A DNA stretch of 64,000 bases from contig NZ_JAKLJA010000003.1 in assembly GCF_022213065.1 (NCBI RefSeq), forward strand, positions 62,001 to 126,000, in the 5' to 3' direction. The position numbers were made by a program, and so were the translations under genes. The notes under the pieces were generated by a model that worked only from the letters and a program-made list of their open reading frames with translations, did no database searches and was not told the origin of the DNA. Shown in pieces: positions 19,188-28,501 of this stretch. Numbering within the stretch: the stretch's first letter is position 1; each line of letters starts with the position of its first letter. This DNA comes from Paraburkholderia tagetis (GTDB taxonomy: Bacteria > Pseudomonadota > Gammaproteobacteria > Burkholderiales > Burkholderiaceae).

Positions 19188-20597
19188 ATGAACTTGCCTA
19201 TTCAAACCGAGGCGGGAACATCTTCCACCAACAGCAGCGTTCTGGCTCGCCTGCTGGACATGCTGGTCATCGCTGCGGGAGCGCAGATCACGATGTCCGG
19301 TGAAGGTGTGCCCGGGCAGGCCGGATATGACAGCGCGCTCGTCGCATTCACGCTACTGGCCGTGTTGCTTGTGTTTCCCCTCTTTGGACTGTACCGCACC
19401 GCTCGAACGCACCTGTTCTGGCGCTGTGTTTGCGTGCCTGCGATCGTCTGGCTGCTGACGCTCGCGGGCACCACGCTGGTCGCTTGTGTAATGCATCGGC
19501 CATACCATCCCGCACTCGCGTGGTTCTCCGAGTGGGCGCTTGTCTCCGGTCTTGGGCTCATAGCATGCCGGTTGCTGGATTCCGCACTCAGCTTGCGACG
19601 GGCAGATCAGGCTGCGAGCTATCGAAGCGTGGCGATCGTCGGCAGCGGCATGCACTGCCGTCAGTTGCTGCACAAGGTGGATACAACGACGGATTCGGTT
19701 TATCACGTCGCCACGATATTCGACTCCGGCCCGGAACTTGGCGAGGCGCCTGGCAGCGTGCCCGCGTTTCGCGACCGCGAGGGTTTTGCGGCCTATGTGC
19801 GCCGCTACGGTATCGACGAGCTTTGGCTTGCGCTGCCGCTTTCCGAGGAAAGAACCATCCTCGAATTCACTGGGCTCTTCCGCAACGATCTGGTCAACAT
19901 TCGCTTTATCCCCGACGTCAGCGGCCTCGCGCTTTTCGAAGGTGAAATGGTGAATCTTGGCGGCACGCCGGCGATCAATCTCGTGGGCTCGCCGATCTCG
20001 GCGGATGCGCTCGCGCAGAAGGACGTTTTCGACCGCATGTTCGCTTGCCTCGTATTGCTCGTGATATCGCCGCTCCTGCTCGCCATTGCAATCGCCGTGA
20101 AGCTCACCTCGCGCGGCCCGGTGCTTTTCAAGCAGAGGCGCAAGGGAGCCAATGGCAAGGTCTTCAATATTTACAAGTTTCGCAGCATGCGGCCGCACGC
20201 GCAGACCCACGGCGTAGTCGAGCAGGCGACGCGTGGCGACCCGCGCATCACGCGCGTGGGCGCGTTCCTGCGCCGCACGAGTCTCGACGAACTGCCGCAG
20301 TTCTTCAACGTGCTGCGCGGCGAGATGTCTGTCGTCGGTCCGAGGCCCCACGCCATCGAGCACGACACGCTCTACCAGGACATCGTGGACAACTATATCC
20401 ATCGCTATCGCATCAAGCCTGGTATCACGGGCTGGGCGCAAGTAAACGGATTTCGCGGCGAAACCGATCGCATCGAAAAGATGCAGGGCCGCGTCGAACA
20501 CGATCTTTATTACCTCAGCAACTGGTCCTTCGGGCTCGATATGAAGATCGTTCTTGCGACGATTTTCAAGGGACTGGTTCATCGCAATGCTTATTGA
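19188..20597 (+). CDS. Undecaprenyl-phosphate sugar phosphotransferase (WcaJ-like priming enzyme)
   Basis: 469 residues from ATG 19188 with GAAGGA upstream. Four or five N-terminal membrane helices (about 20-150), a CoA-binding-like cytoplasmic domain ([14 protein letters not shown]), a further helix ([15 protein letters not shown], about 280-305) and the C-terminal sugar-transferase domain with [31 protein letters not shown] and VGPRPH. These enzymes move a sugar-1-phosphate, often glucose or galactose, from its UDP form to undecaprenyl phosphate and so start each repeat unit. It is the first gene of the polysaccharide operon. The sugar specificity cannot be read from the sequence. Confidence 0.92.
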   Translation: MNLPIQTEAGTSSTNSSVLARLLDMLVIAAGAQITMSGEGVPGQAGYDSALVAFTLLAVLLVFPLFGLYRTARTHLFWRCVCVPAIVWLLTLAGTTLVACVMHRPYHPALAWFSEWALVSGLGLIACRLLDSALSLRRADQAASYRSVAIVGSGMHCRQLLHKVDTTTDSVYHVATIFDSGPELGEAPGSVPAFRDREGFAAYVRRYGIDELWLALPLSEERTILEFTGLFRNDLVNIRFIPDVSGLALFEGEMVNLGGTPAINLVGSPISADALAQKDVFDRMFACLVLLVISPLLLAIAIAVKLTSRGPVLFKQRRKGANGKVFNIYKFRSMRPHAQTHGVVEQATRGDPRITRVGAFLRRTSLDELPQFFNVLRGEMSVVGPRPHAIEHDTLYQDIVDNYIHRYRIKPGITGWAQVNGFRGETDRIEKMQGRVEHDLYYLSNWSFGLDMKIVLATIFKGLVHRNAY

Positions 20598-20614
20598 TTG
20601 GCTGGAACGCTGAA

Positions 20615-21856
20615 GTGCTGAAACGATTGAAAAACCCGTTGGCTCCCGCGCACCGCGGCACGTGCCGCGCAAGCGCTCTTCATATCTCCCGTGTGGGCGT
20701 CGCTGTCGCGATGTGTTCCGTTCTGGCCGCGTGCGGGGTGGCACCGGGCATGCGCATGTCGACCAGCGCCACACCGGCGTCGGCCTCGATGCGGACTGAC
20801 GCTTCATCCATTGCCGAAGCGGGTGACGCAAAGGCGATACAAGTTGCCGACGCAACCGCCTCCACCCCGGAGGTGGCCATTACCGAGCTGGACGTGGCGC
20901 TCGTGCGACGTATCCAGGATGAGCGTCGCGAGAAGCAGCAGGCCCAGGTCAAGCTGCTTTCCGCGGCGCCGCAGCCCTATAGCGTTGGTGCCGGCGACGT
21001 GCTCCAGATCGTGGTGTGGGATCACCCGGAGATTGCGGCCGCCATGGGGTCGGGCCAGATGCAGGCATCCACGCGCCCGGGCGATCCGTCCTCGGGATTC
21101 GTGGTCGATCAGGCGGGCGACCTGACGTTTCCCTATGCGGGAACGATGCGCGTTGCCGGACTGCGTACCGAGGAAGTGCAGCGCCGCCTGACCGCCGCGC
21201 TCGCTCGCTACTTCATCAAACCGCAGGTGACCGTGCGCATGGCGTCCTACCGCGCTCATGAAGTGTACGTCGACGGCGAAGTGCGCAGTCCGGGTGTCGT
21301 GGCGGTGAATGATGTACCGATGTCGCTGTACGAAGCCGTCTCGCGCGCCGGCGGCTTTGCCGAAACGGCCGATCAGAGCGATATCGTGCTCGTGCGCGGT
21401 GGCACTTCGCACCGCATCAATCTGACGCAAATGTTGGCAAGCGGTGTAAGTCCGTCGAGGCTCTATCTCCAGCCCGGCGATCTGCTGCGCGTGATCGCGC
21501 GCGACGAGAACGACGTCTACGTGATGGGCGAGGTCAACAAGCCGATCTCGGCCATTCCGCGCCGCACGGGCCGTATCACGCTGGCGGACGCCATTGCGCA
21601 GGCGGGCAGCGTCAATTCGTCAACGGCCGATGCCGCGCAGATGTTCGTGATTCGCGGCTCGCTGAGCGGTACGCCTCAGGTGTTCCACCTCGACGGACGT
21701 TCGCCCGTGGCCATGCTGGTCGCCAAGGAATTCGACCTGCAGCCCAAGGACGTCGTGTACGTGGATGGCAATGGCCTCGTCCGCTTCAACCGCGTGCTGA
21801 CGCTGCTGATTCCGGCCATCAACGCGGGCTTGACCGCAGGGTTGGTGGCGAAATGA
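20615..21856 (+). CDS. wza: Outer-membrane polysaccharide export lipoprotein (Wza family)
   Basis: 413 residues from GTG 20615, which has GGA eight bases upstream; this start gives a proper lipoprotein signal with lipobox VLAAC and Cys40. A later ATG would leave too short a signal. Domains: polysaccharide export domain (about 115-205, PYSVGAGDVLQIVVWDHPE), followed by two SLBB domains (about 210-385; VYVDGEVRSPGVV and VYVMGEVNKP), and a C-terminal hydrophobic helix for the outer-membrane pore. Wza octamers form the channel through which Wzx/Wzy polymers leave the cell. Overlaps wzb by four bases (ATGA). Confidence 0.92.
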   Translation: MLKRLKNPLAPAHRGTCRASALHISRVGVAVAMCSVLAACGVAPGMRMSTSATPASASMRTDASSIAEAGDAKAIQVADATASTPEVAITELDVALVRRIQDERREKQQAQVKLLSAAPQPYSVGAGDVLQIVVWDHPEIAAAMGSGQMQASTRPGDPSSGFVVDQAGDLTFPYAGTMRVAGLRTEEVQRRLTAALARYFIKPQVTVRMASYRAHEVYVDGEVRSPGVVAVNDVPMSLYEAVSRAGGFAETADQSDIVLVRGGTSHRINLTQMLASGVSPSRLYLQPGDLLRVIARDENDVYVMGEVNKPISAIPRRTGRITLADAIAQAGSVNSSTADAAQMFVIRGSLSGTPQVFHLDGRSPVAMLVAKEFDLQPKDVVYVDGNGLVRFNRVLTLLIPAINAGLTAGLVAK

Positions 21857-22293
21857 TCGATCACGTTCTGGTGGTTTGCGAAGGCAACATCTGCCGCAGT
21901 CCACTGGCCTGCGCCATGCTCGCGCAGGCGCTGCCCGATATCGGATTTAGCTCGGCGGGTACGCATGCATTGGTGGGCGAGGGTGCGGATCCGCTCGTTC
22001 TCGAAATGGCGCGTGAGCGCGGCGTGCAGCTCGAAGAGCACGTCGCCACGGCGCTCACCGACGAGCAGGTGCGTGCCGCCGACCTCATTCTGACGATGAC
22101 GAAGGTGCAGCGCGAACAGATCGAGCACGCGTGGCCGTATGCGCGCGGCAAAGTCTACCGGCTCAACGAGAACGATGGCGTCGATGTCGTCGACCCGTAT
22201 CGGCGCCATCGCATGGCATTCGAACTGGCATTCGCGCAAATCGAGCACGGCGTCGCGCATTGGAGCGACGTATTGGCTGGACTGGCTCACTGA
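21853..22293 (+). CDS. wzb: Low-molecular-weight protein tyrosine phosphatase (Wzb)
   Basis: 146 residues. The P-loop CEGNICRS (Cys9, Arg15) and the general acid in DPYR (Asp114) are intact. Wzb removes phosphate from the C-terminal tyrosines of the autokinase Wzc, and cycling of Wzc phosphorylation is needed for polymer export. The ATGA overlap with wza and the three-base gap to wzc show tight coupling of this wza-wzb-wzc set. Confidence 0.95.
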   Translation: MIDHVLVVCEGNICRSPLACAMLAQALPDIGFSSAGTHALVGEGADPLVLEMARERGVQLEEHVATALTDEQVRAADLILTMTKVQREQIEHAWPYARGKVYRLNENDGVDVVDPYRRHRMAFELAFAQIEHGVAHWSDVLAGLAH

Positions 22294-22296
22294 ATT

Positions 22297-24513
22297 ATGA
22301 CCCTTCTTAAGCAAACCCATTCTGCCGAGCAGGCGGACGACGACGAAATCGACCTTTCCGAAGTCTTCAATGTCCTTCGCGAAGGTTGGCAGCAGATCGC
22401 AATCATCGCGGTCTGCGTGCTGCTTCTGGGCACCACATACGCATTTCTCGCAGCGCCGGTTTATCGCGCGGACGCCATCATCCAGGTGGACGACGACTCG
22501 GGCACCGGGTCGATCAACGACAAGCTCGGCGACCTCGCGTCGCTGTTCCAGAACAAGGCAACGGCGGACGCGGAAATCGAATTGATCCGCTCGCGCATGG
22601 TAGTGGGCGAAACGGTGAGCGGCCTTCATCTCGACGTGCGCGCGAAGCCGCATTACTTTCCGCTGATCGGCGCGGTGATTGCCCGGCGTGCGTCGGGGGC
22701 GGACGACGCAGGCCCGGTGAAGCCCGTTCTCGGTTTGGCGAGCTACGCGTGGGGCGGCGAGCGCATCAGCGTGTCGCAGTTTGAAGTCCCCACAGTGCTG
22801 CACGAGAAGACGTTCAAGCTACACGCGCTCGACGCCGAACGTTACGAACTCACCGATCCGGATGGCAGCGTGGTGCTGCGCGCGCGCGTGGGAGAAGCTG
22901 CGAGCGGTGCGGTTGCAGAGGGGCCCGTGCGGCTGACCGTGGCATCGCTCGTGGCAAGACCCGGCACGCGCTTCGACCTCAAGCGCCATTCGACCCAGCA
23001 GACGGTTGAGGAGCTGCAAAAGAAGCTCGATATTGCGGAAAAAACGAAGCAATCAGGCATTATCGGCGTCAAGCTCGATGGCGAGGACGCACAGCGCATC
23101 ACTGCAACGATCAACATGATCGCGAGCCTGTACGTGCAGCGCAACGTCGATCGCAAATCGGCACAGGCGCAGCAGATGCTCACGTTCCTTGGCGACCAGT
23201 TGCCAAAGTTGCGTGCCGACCTCGATCAGTCGGAGGCGCGCTACAACGCATTTCGCGCGAAGACGGGCGCCATCGACCTCGACGCTCAGGGCAAGCTCCT
23301 GTTGCAAGCCGTCGTGGATACGAAGTCCCGTCTGACTGAACTGCAGCAACAACGCGCCGAGCTGGTCCAGCGCTATACGACTTCGCACCCTGCGGTGGCC
23401 GCTATCGACGCGCGCATCGCCGAACTGGATCACCAGCAAGTTCAATACGAGAGCCAGGTGAGCGGCCTGCCGCAAACGCAGCAAGAAGCGCTGCGTCTCA
23501 TGCGCGATGTGAAGGTGAACACCGACCTCTACATGAAGCTGCTCGACAGCACGCAGCAATTGCGGGTGCTGAAGGCGGGGCAACTCGGTAACGTGCGCAC
23601 GGTGGACTTTGCCATCGTGCCCGAAAAGCCGGTGCGTCCCAAGAAGCTCATTGTGATTCCGCTCGCAGCCGCGTTGGGGCTGCTGCTTGGCTGCGTTATT
23701 GCGTTGGGACGCCGCATGCTCAATCGCGGCCTGGAAAGCCCGGCCGAAATCGAGCATGCCGTGGAAGTGCCCGTCTACGCGATCATCTCGCATAGCGACA
23801 AGCAACTCACGCTCGAGCAGTCGGTGCGCCGCAATCCGTCCAAGCCGGGCGTGCTGGCGGCCGCCTTTCCCGACGACGTCGCGGTTGAAGGACTTCGCAG
23901 CCTGCGCACGGCGCTCCAGTTTGGCGTGCTCAAGCCCGAGAACAACATCGTCATGATTACCGGGCCGCGGCCCGGCGTGGGCAAGTCGTTCGTCTCCGTG
24001 AATCTGGCGACGGTGCTCGCTTCGACGGGCAAGCGCATCTTGCTGATCGACGCCGATATGCGGCGCGGCGACGTGCATTCTTACTTCTCGATCAACAGCA
24101 AGCCGGGTTTTGCAGAGGTGCTGACGGGGCGTGAACCCGCCGAGGTCATTCACCGCCAGGTGCTGCCTAACCTCGACGTCCTGATGGCCGGAACGACGCC
24201 TGATCGTCCCTCGGAACTCCTGCTGCGCGAACGCTTTACTACGGTACTTAAATCGCTTGCCGCGACCTACGACATGGTGATCGTGGACTCGCCGCCCGTG
24301 CTCGCGGTGACCGATCCCGTGCTGATCGGCAAGGCGGCCGGCGCGACGCTCATGGTTGTGCGCCACGGCCGGCATTCCGCCGCCGAGCTCAGGGAGACGA
24401 CGCGTCACCTGGCTAGCGCAGGTGTTGCGGTGGACGGCGTGCTGCTGACCGATGTGCCGCAGCGTGGTGCGGCTTACGGCGCGTATTCGGATTATCGGAA
24501 GAAGGGCGATTAA
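22297..24513 (+). CDS. wzc: Polysaccharide co-polymerase and tyrosine autokinase (Wzc)
   Basis: 738 residues. N-terminal Wzz domain with one membrane helix (about 30-50), long periplasmic coiled-coil region (about 230-420), second helix (about 448-468), then the cytoplasmic BY-kinase with Walker A GPRPGVGKS (556-564, Lys563), Walker A' LLIDADMRRG (about 582-591) and Walker B MVIVDSPP. It sets chain length and couples polymerisation to the Wza pore. The C-terminal tyrosine cluster is short: only three Tyr (YGAYSDY) against the five to seven common in enterobacterial Wzc. Confidence 0.94.
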   Translation: MTLLKQTHSAEQADDDEIDLSEVFNVLREGWQQIAIIAVCVLLLGTTYAFLAAPVYRADAIIQVDDDSGTGSINDKLGDLASLFQNKATADAEIELIRSRMVVGETVSGLHLDVRAKPHYFPLIGAVIARRASGADDAGPVKPVLGLASYAWGGERISVSQFEVPTVLHEKTFKLHALDAERYELTDPDGSVVLRARVGEAASGAVAEGPVRLTVASLVARPGTRFDLKRHSTQQTVEELQKKLDIAEKTKQSGIIGVKLDGEDAQRITATINMIASLYVQRNVDRKSAQAQQMLTFLGDQLPKLRADLDQSEARYNAFRAKTGAIDLDAQGKLLLQAVVDTKSRLTELQQQRAELVQRYTTSHPAVAAIDARIAELDHQQVQYESQVSGLPQTQQEALRLMRDVKVNTDLYMKLLDSTQQLRVLKAGQLGNVRTVDFAIVPEKPVRPKKLIVIPLAAALGLLLGCVIALGRRMLNRGLESPAEIEHAVEVPVYAIISHSDKQLTLEQSVRRNPSKPGVLAAAFPDDVAVEGLRSLRTALQFGVLKPENNIVMITGPRPGVGKSFVSVNLATVLASTGKRILLIDADMRRGDVHSYFSINSKPGFAEVLTGREPAEVIHRQVLPNLDVLMAGTTPDRPSELLLRERFTTVLKSLAATYDMVIVDSPPVLAVTDPVLIGKAAGATLMVVRHGRHSAAELRETTRHLASAGVAVDGVLLTDVPQRGAAYGAYSDYRKKGD

Positions 24514-24561
24514 CGCAGGGAGCCCGCTCTTTCGAGAAGCGGCTTACGCGAGGTTACGACA

Positions 24562-25713
24562 ATGAAACAAAAAGTACTGCTTACGTTTGGGACGCGCCCG
24601 GAAGCCATAAAAATGGCGCCACTCGTGCAACGCCTGCAGCGCGATTCGGACGTCGATTGCAAGGTATGCGTGACCGGCCAGCATCGCGAAATGCTGGATC
24701 AGGTGCTTGCGCTTTTCGACATCGAACCGGACTTCGACCTGAATGTCATGAAGCGCGGTCAGGACCTCTATGGTGTGACGACGTCGATTCTTTCCGGCAT
24801 GAGCGGAGTGTTAGCGCAGGCCAGGCCGGACATGGTGCTCGTGCACGGCGACACGACCACGACAATGGCGGCGACACTTGCGGCGTTCTACAGGCGCATT
24901 CCGGTCGGGCACGTAGAGGCAGGTCTGCGTACCGGCAACTTGCTTTCGCCGTGGCCTGAAGAAGCGAACCGCAAGTTGACCGGCGCGCTTGCGACGGTCC
25001 ATTTCGCACCTACGGCACGGGCCCGCCAGAATCTTCTGGCAGAGGGCGTGAGCGACGCTTCGATCGTCGTGACCGGCAACACGGTGATCGACGCACTACT
25101 GCATGTGCGTGGGCGTCTCGCCAACAATGCAGATTTGCGCGCTGAGGCCCAGCGGGTCTTGCCCGCGTTACAACAAGCGGGCCGACGGTTGGTATTGGTC
25201 ACGGGGCACCGTCGCGAGAGCTTTGGTGATGGCTTCGAGCGTATCTGTACCGCACTTGCGAAGTTGGCTCACGCGTATCCCGACGTCGACATTGTCTATC
25301 CCGTGCATCTGAATCCGAGTGTGCGTGAGCCCGTGAATCGCCTGCTCACGGCCATCTCCAACGTCCACTTGATCGAACCGCTCGACTATCTGCCGTTCGT
25401 GAGCTTGATGGACCGCTCATATCTGATCCTGACCGACTCGGGCGGCATCCAGGAAGAGGCCCCTTCGCTGGGTAAGCCGGTGCTCGTGATGCGCGACACG
25501 ACCGAACGTCAGGAGGCGATCGACGCAGGCGTCGTAGAGCTTGTCGGCACCGAAGTACGGGCGATTGTCGACGGTGTTTCGCAACTGCTTGATGACCGCG
25601 CGGCGTATGCGGCGATGAGCCGAGGCGACAACCCATACGGGGATGGACAGGCGTGTGACCGCATTGCGGATGCATTGAAGGTCCGTTGGAACGCTGCGCC
25701 TCGCGCGGCATGA
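24562..25713 (+). CDS. wecB: UDP-N-acetylglucosamine 2-epimerase (non-hydrolysing)
   Basis: 383 residues, GT-B-like fold. Opens with [18 protein letters not shown] and contains [30 protein letters not shown] and [21 protein letters not shown], which are family signatures. It interconverts UDP-GlcNAc and UDP-ManNAc. The next gene, wecC, oxidises UDP-ManNAc to UDP-ManNAcA, so the pair supplies ManNAcA, or ManNAc, for the polymer. wecC follows with overlapping or nearly overlapping starts. Confidence 0.95.
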   Translation: MKQKVLLTFGTRPEAIKMAPLVQRLQRDSDVDCKVCVTGQHREMLDQVLALFDIEPDFDLNVMKRGQDLYGVTTSILSGMSGVLAQARPDMVLVHGDTTTTMAATLAAFYRRIPVGHVEAGLRTGNLLSPWPEEANRKLTGALATVHFAPTARARQNLLAEGVSDASIVVTGNTVIDALLHVRGRLANNADLRAEAQRVLPALQQAGRRLVLVTGHRRESFGDGFERICTALAKLAHAYPDVDIVYPVHLNPSVREPVNRLLTAISNVHLIEPLDYLPFVSLMDRSYLILTDSGGIQEEAPSLGKPVLVMRDTTERQEAIDAGVVELVGTEVRAIVDGVSQLLDDRAAYAAMSRGDNPYGDGQACDRIADALKVRWNAAPRAA

Positions 25714-25742
25714 ACGCAACGATTAATCAACACACCAACATC

Positions 25743-26993
25743 ATGAACTTCGAAACGATTTCGGTTGTAGGGCTGGGTTATATCGGGTTGCCGACGGCAG
25801 CGGCATTCGCTGCTCGGCGCAAGAAGGTAATCGGCGTCGACGTGAATCAACATGCAGTCGACACCATCAATCGCGGCGCAATTCACATTGTCGAGCCTGA
25901 GCTCGACATGCTGGTGCATGCCGCCGTGACGCAGGGATACTTGCGCGCGACCACGACGCCGGAGCCGGCGGACGCATTCCTCATTGCGGTTCCCACACCG
26001 TTCTCGGATGGGCATAAGCCTGATCTTTCCTATATCGAGGCTGCGAGCCGCACGGTGGCGCCCGTGCTGAAGAAGGGCGACCTCGTCGTGCTCGAGTCGA
26101 CCTCGCCGGTGGGGGCGACTGCAAAGATGGCCGAGTGGATGGCCGAAATGCGCCCGGACCTGACGTTTCCCCAACAGATGGGTGACGCGTCGGACGTGCG
26201 CGTGGCGCATTGCCCCGAGCGCGTGCTGCCGGGCCACGTGATTCGCGAACTGGTTGAGAACGACCGGGTGATCGGCGGAATGACAGACCGTTGCAGCGAA
26301 GCGGCGCGCGAGTTGTATCAAGTGTTCGTGCGCGGCGAGTGCATCGTTACCGATGCGCGTACGGCGGAGATGTGCAAGCTCACCGAGAACTCGTTTCGCG
26401 ATGTAAATATTGCCTTTGCGAACGAGCTTTCGCTGATCTGCGACCGGCTGGACATCAACGTGTGGGAACTCATCAAGCTGGCGAATCGCCACCCGCGCGT
26501 GAACATTCTGCAACCGGGACCGGGCGTTGGCGGTCATTGCATTGCAGTCGATCCGTGGTTCATCGTGGATTCGGCGCCGGAGCAGGCGCGCCTTATTCGC
26601 ACCGCCCGAGACGTGAACGACGACAAGCCGCACTGGGTGATCGAGCGAGTGGAGAATGCGGCGAAGCGTTTCCGCGAGCCGGTTATTGCGTGTCTTGGCC
26701 TCGCGTTCAAGGCGAATATCGATGACCTGCGCGAGAGCCCTGCGGTGGAGATCGCGAAGGAGCTCGGCCAGCGTTTTCCGGGGCAGGTGGTGGCTGTTGA
26801 GCCGAATATCCGTGAACTGCCGGTGGGACTGGACGGTACGCTGCACCTTTGCGATCTGCGCACGGCGCTGGCCGAAGCCGATGTGATCGTGATTCTGGTC
26901 GATCACTCGCAGTTCAAGCAGGTCGATCCGATTCGCTTGCAGGCGAAGGTGGTGATTGATACGCGCGGGGTGTTGGCAACGGCGCGAGCATAA
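25743..26993 (+). CDS. wecC: UDP-N-acetyl-D-mannosaminuronic acid dehydrogenase
   Basis: 416 residues from ATG 25743, the start that aligns with E. coli WecC (MNFETISVVGLGYIGLP). An ATGA-coupled start at 25710 overlapping the wecB stop is a real alternative adding 11 residues. The protein follows E. coli WecC very closely: Rossmann GLGYIGLP, STSPVGATAKM, LTENSFRDVNIAFANELS, the catalytic Cys in GPGVGGHCIAVDPWF and LAFKANIDDLRESPA. It carries out the four-electron NAD-dependent oxidation of UDP-ManNAc to UDP-ManNAcA. The rest of the enterobacterial common antigen pathway is absent here. Confidence 0.95.
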   Translation: MNFETISVVGLGYIGLPTAAAFAARRKKVIGVDVNQHAVDTINRGAIHIVEPELDMLVHAAVTQGYLRATTTPEPADAFLIAVPTPFSDGHKPDLSYIEAASRTVAPVLKKGDLVVLESTSPVGATAKMAEWMAEMRPDLTFPQQMGDASDVRVAHCPERVLPGHVIRELVENDRVIGGMTDRCSEAARELYQVFVRGECIVTDARTAEMCKLTENSFRDVNIAFANELSLICDRLDINVWELIKLANRHPRVNILQPGPGVGGHCIAVDPWFIVDSAPEQARLIRTARDVNDDKPHWVIERVENAAKRFREPVIACLGLAFKANIDDLRESPAVEIAKELGQRFPGQVVAVEPNIRELPVGLDGTLHLCDLRTALAEADVIVILVDHSQFKQVDPIRLQAKVVIDTRGVLATARA

Positions 26994-27102
26994 ATCACGC
27001 CGACTGGATCACCGTAAATGGCTGGTGTTGGGATTTGACCAATGCGCGGTGAAATTGGAGGGGCGATGCATCGCTATCAAAAAAATTGCCACTTGAGAAT
27101 AA

Positions 27103-28407
27103 ATGGCTAAGTTTCTAAAAAAACGAAACAGTGAAAGTGCGTCTGCTGGAGTGGGGCGCAATTTCATTGCCATGATGACGCTTCAACTTGGCGCGTATGC
27201 GATGTCGTTCGCGACTTTTCCATACTTGGCTCGAGTGCTTGGACCACATCAATTTGGCGTATTTGGCTATTCGATGGCCATAGCCGCTTATGGCACAACA
27301 TTTACGGAATGGGGGTTCAATCTCAGTGGCCCACGTGCAGTTGTCGAATGTCGAAACGATCCCGCGCGATTGAATGAATTGATCTGGTCGATTGTCGCCG
27401 GCAAAGCGGTCCTTTGTTTGATTTCGCTGGGGATTCTCTGCGTGGTCGTTCTGTTTAATCACCAGTTCGCTGCCGTTTTTTTGGTGATCCTTTGTTCGTG
27501 GATTGCCGTGGTCGCAAACGTTTTTACGATGTATTGGTTGATGCAAGGACTAGAACGTTTCAGGCTCCTCGCCACTGTAGTACTTTTGGCGCGCGTCTTG
27601 ATGTTGCCGTTAACATTTATTTTCGTCCGAGATTCAAATGATGTTCTCGCCGCCGCACTGATTCAAGCCGCTGGCCCATTTGTTGCAGCTTTATTCTCAG
27701 TTTTGGTGGCGTACCGGACAGGTGTACTCAAACGGCCTAGCGTTTCGGTCATGTCGACATGGCACCGTCTCGTGCAAGGAGCGGACATGTTCGTTGCTGC
27801 GGCGTCGGTTAGTTTGTTCAGTTCAGCGAATACGATGATTCTTGGGGCAACTGCAGGGGCATATCAGGTTGGGATTTACGCAGCGGCGGATAAAATCAGG
27901 AATGTTGGCAACATCATTCCGGCGCAGATTAATCAGGTCTTCTTTCCTCGCATTACTGCGCTTTTCAAGGAAAATCGCGAAGAGTCAGCAAAATTGACTG
28001 TAAAGGGGCTATGTGCTGTTCAGCTCATAACAACAGGTATTGCTGCCTTTTTCTGTATTTCGGCCAGTGGCGTGTCTGCTCTCGTTTTGGGGGAAGCCTA
28101 CTCGGGGTCGGTCACGGTTTTAAAGCTGCTCAGCCTTTGTGCGATTGCAGGGAATTTTTCTTATTTTGTGGGTCTGCAGGTTTTGGTTCCATTTGGCAAG
28201 GCAAAAACACGGTCGATGATTATGTTATTTGGCGGGTTGATTAATGTTGTTGTGGCCTTTCTTGTCGCCCCCCATTTTGGCGCTCAAGGTGCGGCGATTT
28301 CACTACTGGCTGCAGAGATAGTCATCATCGTCCTATACGCCATTTTGATAATTCGCGGGCGTGAGCTTCGGGAGTACATGCTTTATGGTTTTTATAAATT
28401 CAAATGA
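27103..28407 (+). CDS. Oligosaccharide flippase (Wzx family)
   Basis: 434 residues, almost entirely hydrophobic, with about 12-14 predicted membrane helices and the N-terminal pattern MTLQLGAYAMSFATFPYLAR-VLGPHQFGVFGYS typical of the polysaccharide biosynthesis (MOP) flippase family. It would turn the lipid-linked repeat unit to the periplasmic face of the inner membrane. Codon use shifts here: third positions are no longer strongly G/C, unlike wecC just upstream, which suggests separate acquisition. A 109-bp AT-rich gap precedes it. Confidence 0.88.
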   Translation: MAKFLKKRNSESASAGVGRNFIAMMTLQLGAYAMSFATFPYLARVLGPHQFGVFGYSMAIAAYGTTFTEWGFNLSGPRAVVECRNDPARLNELIWSIVAGKAVLCLISLGILCVVVLFNHQFAAVFLVILCSWIAVVANVFTMYWLMQGLERFRLLATVVLLARVLMLPLTFIFVRDSNDVLAAALIQAAGPFVAALFSVLVAYRTGVLKRPSVSVMSTWHRLVQGADMFVAAASVSLFSSANTMILGATAGAYQVGIYAAADKIRNVGNIIPAQINQVFFPRITALFKENREESAKLTVKGLCAVQLITTGIAAFFCISASGVSALVLGEAYSGSVTVLKLLSLCAIAGNFSYFVGLQVLVPFGKAKTRSMIMLFGGLINVVVAFLVAPHFGAQGAAISLLAAEIVIIVLYAILIIRGRELREYMLYGFYKFK

Positions 28408-28501
28408 CGCGTTTTGCGTTTTGATAGCTGTTTTGACGATGGAAAATATGTAATTTACGATTCCAACGTCGGATGTCAATGATAATTTCCAGTTTTTTAA
28501 C

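Noticed and set aside
24562..26993. Enterobacterial common antigen operon
   Set aside because: wecB and wecC match, but the fucosamine branch genes, wecA, wecF and the ECA-type polymerase are absent, and a WcaJ-type primer and Wza/Wzc export set are present instead.
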